In this document: positions 21,801 to 28,687 of the stretch, in pieces
Numbering within the stretch: position 1 is the stretch's first letter
Layout: the number at the start of each line of letters is the position of its first letter
Assembly: GCA_049964655.1 (NCBI GenBank)
Contig: JBMFXC010000013.1
Location: 1-40,521 of the forward strand
Source of the DNA: JAJZJT01 sp049964655
GTDB taxonomy: Bacteria; Actinomycetota; Acidimicrobiia; Acidimicrobiales; RAAP-2
DNA length: 40,521 nt
Reading direction: 5' to 3'
Notes under the pieces: generated by a model
What the model saw: only the letters and a program-made list of their open reading frames with translations
What the model was told of the DNA's origin: nothing
The model's database searches: none
Program-made: the position numbers and the translations under genes

Positions 21801-23648
21801 GGACGCCCCGGCTCGCACGGCTCCGGGATCGTCGCCTACTCCAAGGGGCGACTGCCGGGTGACCTGCGAGACGGCGCCATCGCCACCCTCGACGGGAGCT
21901 CCCAGACCATCTGGGAGCCCGGCTTCGGTGCCTCCCAACAGGCGGGTGACTGGCTCGAGTACCGGCTCCCCCGCCCGATCACCCTCGACCACCTCGACCT
22001 GCAGGTCGTCGCCGACGGGGAGCACTCGGTCCCCACCACCATGACGGTGAGCGCCGGAGGGGTCACCCGGTCGGTGGCCCTCCCGGCGATCGCCGACGGT
22101 CGGACCCCGGGCACAGTGGTCGACGTGCCGATCTCGTTCCCGGCGGTCACCGGCAGCGCCATCCGCTTGACCTTCCCCACCGTCCGGATCGAGAACACCG
22201 TCGACTACTGGTCGGAGTCGCCCATCGCCATGCCCATCGGGATCGCCGAGGTCGGCATCCCGGGTCTTCACGCCGCACCCGTCCCCCCTCGCATGCCAGG
22301 AACGTGCCAGTCGAACCTGCTGGCCATCGACGGGAACCCGGTGTGGGTGCGGGTCACCGGCTCGACGACGGCCGCGCTCGACCGGCAGGGCCTCGCTATC
22401 TCGGCGTGCGGCCCGGACCGGAACGGCATCACGCTCGGCCCCGGCACCCATACCGTGCAGGCGACCCTCGGGTCGATCACCGGCTTCAACATCGACACCC
22501 TGGCGCTCGAGTCCGCTGCCGGCGGTGGCCCGGCACCGCTCCCGGCGCCTGCCGTCCCCTCCGTGACCACCGTGCTGGCTGCCGCTGCCACGCCGCCGGC
22601 GCCCACCGTTACGGTGGACCACCCGGGGACCACGTCCATGCAGGTGAAGGTGCGCGGTGTGACGGCGCACACCGCGCCGTTCCTCCTCGTCCTCGGCGAG
22701 AGCCTCAATCAGGGTTGGACGGCGACCGTCCGCGGTGCGTCGGGGCTCGGCGCCCCGCTACTCGTGGACGCGTTCGCCAACGGGTGGCGCGTCGACCCCG
22801 CTCGCCTGGCTGCAGCCATCCACCACGGCACGCTGACCGTCGACCTGGTCTGGACGCCCCAGGCACGCGTCGACGTGGCCTTGGTGGCCTCGTTGGCGTT
22901 CCTCCTGCTCTGCCTGGTGCTGGGTTTCCTGCCCCTCCGGCCGGACCCCCTCGGCGCCGGCGGCGGTGGCCCCTTCGGCGCCGGTGCCGAGGGGGACCTG
23001 GTCGCGTCCGGCGGTGTCCCGGCCGCCGACGACGACGGCCGGGACCTTGCCACCCCGTCACCGCCCCTCACACGGGCCGAGCGCCGGCGGCTCCGGGGAC
23101 GCTCGCGCCGTCGGCTCCGCCACCAGGAGCGCCGGCGGCGCGCTGGCTTCGTCGGAGCAGCCGAGGCCGTCGCCGTCGAGTGGCCCCGGCCGGTGCTCCC
23201 CTTCCGACGGGCCAGGCGACGGGTCGGTCTCCCCACCGCGGTCTTGACCGCGGTGGGGACCGGCGTGGCGGCGAGCGCGGTGGGAGACCCCCGGGTCGGG
23301 CCGATCGTGGGGGCGGGGGTCCTCGTCGCCCTGCTCTTGCCCCGCTTCCGCCCGCTGCTGAGCCTGGCTGCAGCTGCCTGCGTGGCCGGCGCCGCGGCCT
23401 GGATCACCGTGACCCAGGCACACCACCCCTTCACCACAGTGGGGTTGTGGGCAGCCCACTACACGGCCGGCGCCACCGTCGTGCTGGCCGGGCTCGCTTT
23501 GTTGGCGGCGGACGCCGTCGCCGACGAGGTCCATCGGCGACGTAGCCTGGCCGCCCGGGAGCAGGATGACCGGACCCCGACGAGTGGGACCGGTTCGACG
23601 AGCGGGACCGGTTCGACGAGCGGGACCGGTACGACTAGCGAGGGATGA
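18882..23648 (+). CDS. AftD-like alpha-(1->3)-arabinofuranosyltransferase family GT-C protein
   Basis: A 1588-residue membrane glycosyltransferase resembling mycobacterial AftD (about 1400 residues). The N-terminal part (about 44-450) has many membrane helices typical of GT-C enzymes, with an acidic first outer loop (VVTDDTKTYLYLDPGRY, Asp67-Asp68). The large outer portion (about 470-1330) contains two F5/8-type-C/carbohydrate-binding-like modules at about 748-890 and 983-1125, ending IPGVH and IPGLH. A membrane helix at about 1331-1350, an Arg-rich cytosolic stretch (about 1399-1416), three or so more helices and a Ser/Thr/Gly repeat tail follow. Family members add arabinofuranose from decaprenyl-phosphate arabinose to envelope glycans; here the acceptor and even the sugar are unproven. 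The GTG start follows a -10 box by 11 bases. Confidence 0.85.
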   Translation: MPPSEPSLSAPASSLERSSPLTAAGRTRSALAVLRSPSRARRVLDYLAVAIVAVAPMLWSRPGVVTDDTKTYLYLDPGRYVRAAASMWDPSVALGTVTHENIGYLLPMGPFYWAMAELHVPLWIAQRLWMAAILFAAGAGVLALCRVLGLWGPGRYVAVVSFMLTPYVLQYAGRISVILLPWSGLPWMLAFTILAARRGGWRYPALFGLVMILVSGINASSILYVGLAPALWLPWAAGVSGEITWRQAWAAAWRIALLAAGVSLWWAAGLEVEAAYGIDILKYTETVPATSSSSSAAEVIRGLGYWYFYGSDRVGQWTQASVAYTQQVWLIALSYVVPVLAFAAAAFLRWVHRSYFALLALVGTILSVGAFPYSHPTWIGSALKAFMVDTTAGLAMRSTDRVTPLVVLSLALLLGAGVSALAHRSRRSGLLLAVVAGGAAVGAATPLLTGAIVANGFTQPATPPASVRAAARALQAQGTSSRVYALPGNNFAAYRWGDTIDTVYPGLMTRPFVTHEQQIMGSMATADLLYALDSPLQNEVNNWNALGPMASLMSAGSVLVQYDQAYERYFLPQPQAVAAGLATTPVGLSDPTSFGTPVPNVSTIAKLDESTLARPANDTWPAPLVTYKVADPRPIVRAESLADPLVVDGGGSGLVDAAPTGLLSGHPTILYAGTLDLHPRLRTSVLSGPADLVVTDTNRKQAFEWNSLSENTGYTETASQPKSTNPADAPIDLFPGAPADAKTTAVYDGISSVTASSYGSSLTYLPEDQPAAALDGDLQTAWLDNSFANPIGQWWQVVLTHPVAPGSITLVQPQTGLPDRFITSVVLTFDGGHPLRVALGPTSRTPAGQRVPIGNRSFTTLRITVAGVGLTAHHNKPGFHSAVGFAEVQIPGVHADETIAMPQDLLRAAGTHSLADPLTFLMTRQRMSGFPPRSSPEPTLSRQLWLPTSRTFSLSGTARISPLIPDDAIDRLVGRPGSHGSGIVAYSKGRLPGDLRDGAIATLDGSSQTIWEPGFGASQQAGDWLEYRLPRPITLDHLDLQVVADGEHSVPTTMTVSAGGVTRSVALPAIADGRTPGTVVDVPISFPAVTGSAIRLTFPTVRIENTVDYWSESPIAMPIGIAEVGIPGLHAAPVPPRMPGTCQSNLLAIDGNPVWVRVTGSTTAALDRQGLAISACGPDRNGITLGPGTHTVQATLGSITGFNIDTLALESAAGGGPAPLPAPAVPSVTTVLAAAATPPAPTVTVDHPGTTSMQVKVRGVTAHTAPFLLVLGESLNQGWTATVRGASGLGAPLLVDAFANGWRVDPARLAAAIHHGTLTVDLVWTPQARVDVALVASLAFLLLCLVLGFLPLRPDPLGAGGGGPFGAGAEGDLVASGGVPAADDDGRDLATPSPPLTRAERRRLRGRSRRRLRHQERRRRAGFVGAAEAVAVEWPRPVLPFRRARRRVGLPTAVLTAVGTGVAASAVGDPRVGPIVGAGVLVALLLPRFRPLLSLAAAACVAGAAAWITVTQAHHPFTTVGLWAAHYTAGATVVLAGLALLAADAVADEVHRRRSLAAREQDDRTPTSGTGSTSGTGSTSGTGTTSEG
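23580..23633. repeat. Three tandem 18-bp repeats at the 3' end of the AftD-like gene
   Basis: Units 23580-23597, 23598-23615 and 23616-23633 differ by one base each and encode TSGTGS-type hexapeptides on the plus strand. They end directly at the stop codon region of the convergent EF-G2 gene (stop at 23635-23637). Confidence 0.9.
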
Positions 23649-25680
23649 GCCGCTCGGCGACGGCGTTCGGTACCTCGACGTAGTGGGCGAACTCGGCGGT
23701 GAACCGGCCGAGACCTCCGGTCAGCACCCGGAGGTCGACGAGGTAGCGAGTGAGCTCGCTGTCGGGAACGAGCGCCTCCACCCGCTGCCAGTCGCCGTCG
23801 GCAGGCTGGCTGTCGGTGACCCGGCCCCGACGAGCGTTCAAGTCGCCGAGGACGGCACCGAGGGAGGCACCGGGCACGGTGACCTCGAGGCGTGAGATCG
23901 GCTCGAGGAGCACCGGTCGCCCCTGGGCGAGCGCGGCGGTGACGGCTGCTGCCCCGGCCAGCTCGAAGCTCAGTTCGTTGGAGTCGACGGGATGGAACTT
24001 CCCCCCGTCGCAGACAACTCGGACGTCGACGACCGGGTGGCCGAGCGGACCGCCGGCGGCGAGCTGTTGGCGCACGCCCTTGTCGACGGCGGGGATGAAC
24101 GGCCGGGGGATCACCCCGCCGACCACCTCGTCGACGAAGACGATCCCCTCGCCGCGCCCGAGCGGCTCGACGCGGAGGTGCACCACCGCGAACTGGCCGT
24201 GGCCGCCCGACTGCTTCTTGTGGCGTCCTTCGGCCTCGGCCGCGACAGTGATGGTCTCGCGGTAGGAGATCACGACGTCCTCACGTACGACCTCGACACC
24301 GAAGCGCCGCTGGAGCCGTTCGGTGACGACCTGCAAGTGCGTCTCCCCCATGCCGGTCACGATGGTCTGGTGCGTCTCGTCGTCCCGACGGACCTGCAGC
24401 GAGGGGTCTTCCTCGGCGAGGCGGTGCAGTCCGGTGGAGAGGCGATCCTCGTCGCCGGGTGTCTTCGGGCGGACGGCCACCGACAACTGGGGACGTGACG
24501 TCGGTCGCACGGCGACCACCACCGGTGTGCCTTTCGGCGCCAGGGTGTCCCCAGGCTGGGTCGAGGAGAGCTTCGGCACGGCAACCAGGTCACCGGCGGG
24601 TGCCTCGGGCACCGGCGTGGTCTCCTTCCCTCGCACCGCTTCGAGCACGTGGAGACGTTCCTCGCCGTGGGTTCGGGTGTTGACCAGCGCCATGTCGGGA
24701 CGCAGGGTCCCTGATACCACGTGGAGGAGTGACAACTTGCCGGCGAAGGGGTCGACGAACGTCTTCCACACCCGGGCGAGCGGCTCACCGGCCGCGTCGA
24801 CGGGGACCTCGACGCGCTCCCCGCCTGCCTCGACCGCGGCGTGTCGGCGTCCGGGCAGCTCGCAGAGCAGCTTGACGAGGAGGTCGAGGCCGACCCCGGT
24901 CGTCGCCGACCCGCACACCACCGGCACGACCGCCCCGGTGGCCACCTCGCCAGCCAGGGTCGTCTCGAGCTGGTCGGGGGTGAGGGCAGCGCCCTCGAGG
25001 TAGCGAGCCAGCAGCTCCTCGTCGCCGACCACGATCTCCTCGACCAGTTGCTCGTGGTCGTGGTGCTCCTGTTCCACCAGCTCGGCCGGGATCTCCACCG
25101 TGCGAGCACGGCCGCCTTCGTCGTAGACGGCGGCCGTGTCGGCCACGAGGTCGACGACGCCTCGCAGGGTCGCCTCGGCCCCGATGGGCAGTTCGAGCGG
25201 GGCGACGTGCGGGCCGAAGGCGTCCCGTAGCTGACCGACCGTCCGGGCGAACTCCGCGTGCTCCCGGTCCAGCTTGTTGACGAACACCAGGCGGGGCACA
25301 CCTGCCTCCTCGGCGAGCCGCCAGACCGTCTTCGTGTGGGCTTGGACCCCGTCGACGGCGCTGACCACCACGAGCGCAGCGTCGGCCACCGACAGGGCCA
25401 GCTCGACCTCGACCACGAAGTCGGCAAGGCCGGGGGTGTCGAGGAGGTTCACCTTGGTGTCGCCGACGACGAGGGGAGCGACCGCGGTGGCCAGCGATAC
25501 CCCGTGGGCGTGCTCCTCGGGCTCGAAGTCGGTCGTCGTCGTCCCGTCCTCTACCCGTCCCGCTCGGGCAGTCGTGCCGGTAGCGACGAGCAGGGCCTCG
25601 GTGAGGGTGGTCTTGCCCACACCGTCGTGCCCGACGAGGGCGATGTTGCGGATCCGTGCGGCGGAGACGGCAGTGGGCAT
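23635..25680 (-). CDS. Elongation factor G-like protein EF-G2
   Basis: A 681-residue translational GTPase paralogue with EF-G layout: G domain, domain II, then EF-G domains III, IV and V (GMGETHLQVVTERL, SYRETI, ending with a C-terminal EFG_C fold). The P-loop is GHDGVGKT (17-24) and NKLD is at 135-138. The G3 motif reads DTPGLADF (81-88), with Leu85 where EF-G has the catalytic His, and switch I reads HAHGVSL instead of the ERGITI type. This matches the EF-G2/FusA2 class; the M. smegmatis EFG2 is reported to bind GTP without ribosome-dependent GTPase activity. The ATG at 25680 has GAGG close upstream; GTG at 25686 is an alternative. Its presence amid glycosylation genes is unexplained. Confidence 0.92.
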   Translation of the reverse strand: MPTAVSAARIRNIALVGHDGVGKTTLTEALLVATGTTARAGRVEDGTTTTDFEPEEHAHGVSLATAVAPLVVGDTKVNLLDTPGLADFVVEVELALSVADAALVVVSAVDGVQAHTKTVWRLAEEAGVPRLVFVNKLDREHAEFARTVGQLRDAFGPHVAPLELPIGAEATLRGVVDLVADTAAVYDEGGRARTVEIPAELVEQEHHDHEQLVEEIVVGDEELLARYLEGAALTPDQLETTLAGEVATGAVVPVVCGSATTGVGLDLLVKLLCELPGRRHAAVEAGGERVEVPVDAAGEPLARVWKTFVDPFAGKLSLLHVVSGTLRPDMALVNTRTHGEERLHVLEAVRGKETTPVPEAPAGDLVAVPKLSSTQPGDTLAPKGTPVVVAVRPTSRPQLSVAVRPKTPGDEDRLSTGLHRLAEEDPSLQVRRDDETHQTIVTGMGETHLQVVTERLQRRFGVEVVREDVVISYRETITVAAEAEGRHKKQSGGHGQFAVVHLRVEPLGRGEGIVFVDEVVGGVIPRPFIPAVDKGVRQQLAAGGPLGHPVVDVRVVCDGGKFHPVDSNELSFELAGAAAVTAALAQGRPVLLEPISRLEVTVPGASLGAVLGDLNARRGRVTDSQPADGDWQRVEALVPDSELTRYLVDLRVLTGGLGRFTAEFAHYVEVPNAVAERLIPR

Positions 25681-25714
25681 GTGCACCTCGAGTCGTGCTC
25701 GTGAGGATGCCCCG

Positions 25715-25720
25715 ATGCTA
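25715..25720 (-). promoter_or_regulatory. Candidate -10 element for the EF-G2 gene
   Basis: TAGCAT on the minus strand would give a leader of about 28 bases including the GAGG ribosome site. There is no clear -35 box. The 128-base gap to the upstream GT4 gene supports separate transcription. Confidence 0.45.
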
Positions 25721-25814
25721 TCCGCACCCTGTCAGCCGGACCGTGCCCGGTTTGTCGACCGCTCGGTCCGGCTGGAGCTCGAGGACGGGCGACCCGGCGA
25801 GGGCCAAGGGGCGT

Positions 25815-27158
25815 TCAGCGGCGGGAGAGCGCTTCGACGGCGAGGGCAGCCAAGGCGCCTCGCGCCGTCTGTTCCCAGGTCAGCGAGGCGGCACGCTCTA
25901 CTGCTCCCGTCGTGAGCCGTCGGCGCAGCACGTCGTCGCCGAGGACGGCATCGAGCCCCGCGACGAGGTCGTCCATGGTGTCGGCGAGCAGCCCCGAACG
26001 ACCATCGACGACGGCGTCCTCGTGGCCACCGATCCGCGTCACCACCGCAGGGGTGCCACACGCACCCGCTTCGGTCACGGTCATCCCCCACCCCTCGCGC
26101 TGGCTGGCCGAGGTGACCACCCACGCCCGACGGTACAAGGCAACCAGGTCGTCGTCGGCCAGGTACCCGGGGAGCGAGAGCCACTCGCCGGCACCCCGGG
26201 CGGCGACGAGCGCTTCGAGGGCACGGCGCTCGTACCCCTCCCCGACGATGACGGCCTCGAGGTCCGGGTGCCGAGACCGAAGCCGGGCCAGCGCGTCGAC
26301 GAGGAGGTCGAACCGCTTGACGGGGACCAGACGACCCACGGCCACGACCAACGGATGCGGCGCCTTCTCGCCTCCAGGAGAAAAGTGAGGCTCGACGCCC
26401 GGCGGGACGACGGCGATGTGCTCCGGGGCGAGAGCGAGCCGGTCGACGATCTCGGCCTTCGACGAGTTGGAGAGGGTGACGATCCTGGCCTGTCGATAGA
26501 CAGGAGGTGCCACGTGGTGCTCGATGGCATGGCCGATCCGGGCGAGGTGGCGCGGAAGGACCATGTGCCACATCTCGGCATGGACGTGATGGAGGAAGAC
26601 GATCCGGGGTGCCCGGCACCACGCCGGTGAGAAGAACGGCATGCCGTTCCAGATCTCCACCAGACCGTCACCGGAGCCGATCCGTCCGAGTGCCCCGGAC
26701 AGCATCGTCCGCGGGAACAGCCCGTAGCGGCCCGAGCGGCGCACGACCCGATAGCCGTCGCGACGAACGACCGTCGCCCCGACGGGCACGGCCGAGGTCG
26801 TCATGGCGACGTCCAGTCCGGCTTCGGCCCAGGCAGCAAAGATCCGGTGGGCGTGGAGCTCTGACCCCCCGGCCTCCGGGTCGTCGTAGTCGCGCCAGGC
26901 CAGCGCGTCGATGCGTCGAAGGCCGGCCCGCTCGGCGATCTCTCCCAGCTCGAGCCCGGCCAGCGCCGCACGGGCCCGCTCGGCGAGGGTGCCTCGGGTT
27001 CTCCCGTCACCACCGTCGTCGTCCGGTGCGACAGGCGTGAGGTGACGGGGCCGCCCGGCATCCCCGACGAGACCGAGGTTCGTCACCGCGGAGCGGGGTG
27101 GAGCGACGCGTGCTGCGGCCGAGTCGGTCGGGTCTCGCCCGTCTGCCGTCGTCCTCAC
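25815..27158 (-). CDS. GT4-family glycosyltransferase
   Basis: A 447-residue cytosolic GT-B enzyme. The first 80 or so residues are low-complexity and poorly conserved-looking. The N-terminal Rossmann domain begins RIDALAWRDYDDPEAGGSELHAHRI (about 82-106). The C-terminal donor domain contains VVAVGRLVPVKRFDLLVDAL (271-290), VIVGEGYERRALEAL and the EX7E motif (Glu355...Glu363 in REGWGMTVTEAGACGTPAVVT) that binds the nucleotide-sugar donor. The GTG start overlaps the flippase stop by 4 bases (GTGA). The donor and acceptor cannot be told from sequence; the context points to assembly of a surface polysaccharide. Confidence 0.9.
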   Translation of the reverse strand: MRTTADGRDPTDSAAARVAPPRSAVTNLGLVGDAGRPRHLTPVAPDDDGGDGRTRGTLAERARAALAGLELGEIAERAGLRRIDALAWRDYDDPEAGGSELHAHRIFAAWAEAGLDVAMTTSAVPVGATVVRRDGYRVVRRSGRYGLFPRTMLSGALGRIGSGDGLVEIWNGMPFFSPAWCRAPRIVFLHHVHAEMWHMVLPRHLARIGHAIEHHVAPPVYRQARIVTLSNSSKAEIVDRLALAPEHIAVVPPGVEPHFSPGGEKAPHPLVVAVGRLVPVKRFDLLVDALARLRSRHPDLEAVIVGEGYERRALEALVAARGAGEWLSLPGYLADDDLVALYRRAWVVTSASQREGWGMTVTEAGACGTPAVVTRIGGHEDAVVDGRSGLLADTMDDLVAGLDAVLGDDVLRRRLTTGAVERAASLTWEQTARGALAALAVEALSRR

Positions 27159-28687
27159 GGGTCCCCATTCCTCGTCGCCGACCCCGACCCGCCCCTGGCC
27201 GTCAGTGTAGTGGCGTCCATCCCCTCCCCCATGGGACTCGTCCGGCCGAGCGCCGTCCTGACCAAGAAGCCAGGCGCCCAAGGGTACGCGGTGCCGAACC
27301 GGGCCCGCCACCGCTCGCCGTGGCGGCGATGGTGGACGACCACGAAGCTGACACCGAGGGCCATGCACACTGCGAGCTGGACGGCGAAGTCGGCTCGGGC
27401 CGTGGCGACGGGGCTCCCGTGGGCGGCAGCGACGGCGCCCAGCACGGCCAATCCACCACCGCCCAGGACCACCACTACCCACCGCGTCCCGGTTCCGATC
27501 AGGTAGTTCGTCAACAGGACGCTGACGCAGAGCAGGGCCATGGCGGCAGCCAGCGTGGCGAACGCGGGGGCAGCCGCGGTCAGCCGGGCTGAGAACACCA
27601 GGCGGAGGAGGAGCCGCGGCACGGCGAGGGCCAGGACGAGCAACACCGCGGCGGGAAGTTCGGCGAGCACCAGGGCGACCCCGAGCTGGCGCACCGCATG
27701 CCCGCCGGCGTGCCAGCGGATGGTGGCCTCGGGTAACAAGTAGGAGCCGAGTGCCAGTGCGGCGTAGACGAGGGCCTTGGAGGCAACGGAGATGGCGGCG
27801 TACGGCCCCGCAGCGGCCCGGTTGTACCGGCCGATCATGATGACATCCGCGTTCTGCAAGAGGGCGAGCAGGCCGAGGGCGACGAAGGCGGCGGCCACGT
27901 CGCCGAGCAGTTGGTGTCGCTTGGGAGCGGAGCGGTCGACGTGGTCGGGAGGCGCGGGGTCACCCATGGGGACAGCGGCGGGTGGAGGCGCCGACGGCAG
28001 CCCGGCGTGCGAGTAGGTTCCCCGTCTCCACACCAGCCAGCGCGCCTCGGCGACGGCGCCGACTTCCCCGAGGAGCACCCCCAGCCCGTACCCGGCGACC
28101 CCCAGCCCGGCAGTGACGAGGACGAGGATGGCCACCGTGCGTGCCGCTCCCTCGAGGAGCAGGTTGCCGGCCAGGGGCCGGTAGGCCCGTTCGGACTGCA
28201 GCAGTCCCCGGTCGACACAGAGCACGATCCACAGTCCTCCGGCCACGAGCACCGTGAGGACCCCGGCGTCGTTGGGAAGGCCCAGCTGCCGGGCGATCCA
28301 CGACTGCAGCAGTGCCACCACGACGGTGCCGACGACGAGGAGGGCGCCGAGCAGGCGATGCACGCGCCGCACCCACTGGGAGACCAGGTGGAGCTGTCCC
28401 GTCATCCGCCAGGCGGTGACCCGCCGCACGACGCCGACCAGCACCGCCGAGCCGGGCATGGACAGGACGAAGAACAGGCCGAGCAACTGGTTGACAGCCC
28501 CGTACTCCCGAGGAGACACGAGCCGGGCCACGACGACCACGACGAGGGCGCTGGCGCCGTTGACGAGCAGCCCCGCGACGGCGACAGGCCCGGCGTCGGT
28601 CAGCCCGGCCCGGAGCTCCGGTGCCCGACCGGACCGTCCAAGCCGGTGGTGACGGGCGCGCTCAGGTGCGCCGGGAAGTGCTGCCAT
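27155..28687 (-). CDS. Polysaccharide flippase-like membrane protein (MOP superfamily)
   Basis: A 510-residue protein with about twelve to fourteen hydrophobic segments, in the Wzx/MATE-like layout of lipid-linked oligosaccharide flippases. A charged Pro-rich cytosolic loop near residues 230-260 separates the halves. Typical bits are SPREYGAVNQLLGLFFVLSM in the first half and ADVIMIGRYNRAAAGPYAAI in the second. It starts with ATG inside the last 26 bases of the FAD enzyme gene and is coupled through GTGA to the GT4 gene, so the three work as one transcription unit. It probably moves a polyprenyl-linked glycan across the cytoplasmic membrane; the substrate is unknown. Confidence 0.85.
   Translation of the reverse strand: MAALPGAPERARHHRLGRSGRAPELRAGLTDAGPVAVAGLLVNGASALVVVVVARLVSPREYGAVNQLLGLFFVLSMPGSAVLVGVVRRVTAWRMTGQLHLVSQWVRRVHRLLGALLVVGTVVVALLQSWIARQLGLPNDAGVLTVLVAGGLWIVLCVDRGLLQSERAYRPLAGNLLLEGAARTVAILVLVTAGLGVAGYGLGVLLGEVGAVAEARWLVWRRGTYSHAGLPSAPPPAAVPMGDPAPPDHVDRSAPKRHQLLGDVAAAFVALGLLALLQNADVIMIGRYNRAAAGPYAAISVASKALVYAALALGSYLLPEATIRWHAGGHAVRQLGVALVLAELPAAVLLVLALAVPRLLLRLVFSARLTAAAPAFATLAAAMALLCVSVLLTNYLIGTGTRWVVVVLGGGGLAVLGAVAAAHGSPVATARADFAVQLAVCMALGVSFVVVHHRRHGERWRARFGTAYPWAPGFLVRTALGRTSPMGEGMDATTLTARGGSGSATRNGDP

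Noticed and set aside
18987..22670. 1227-codon minus-strand open frame
   Set aside because: Antisense shadow of the AftD-like gene; composition is repetitive Arg/Gly/His/Asp without hydrophobic core pattern.
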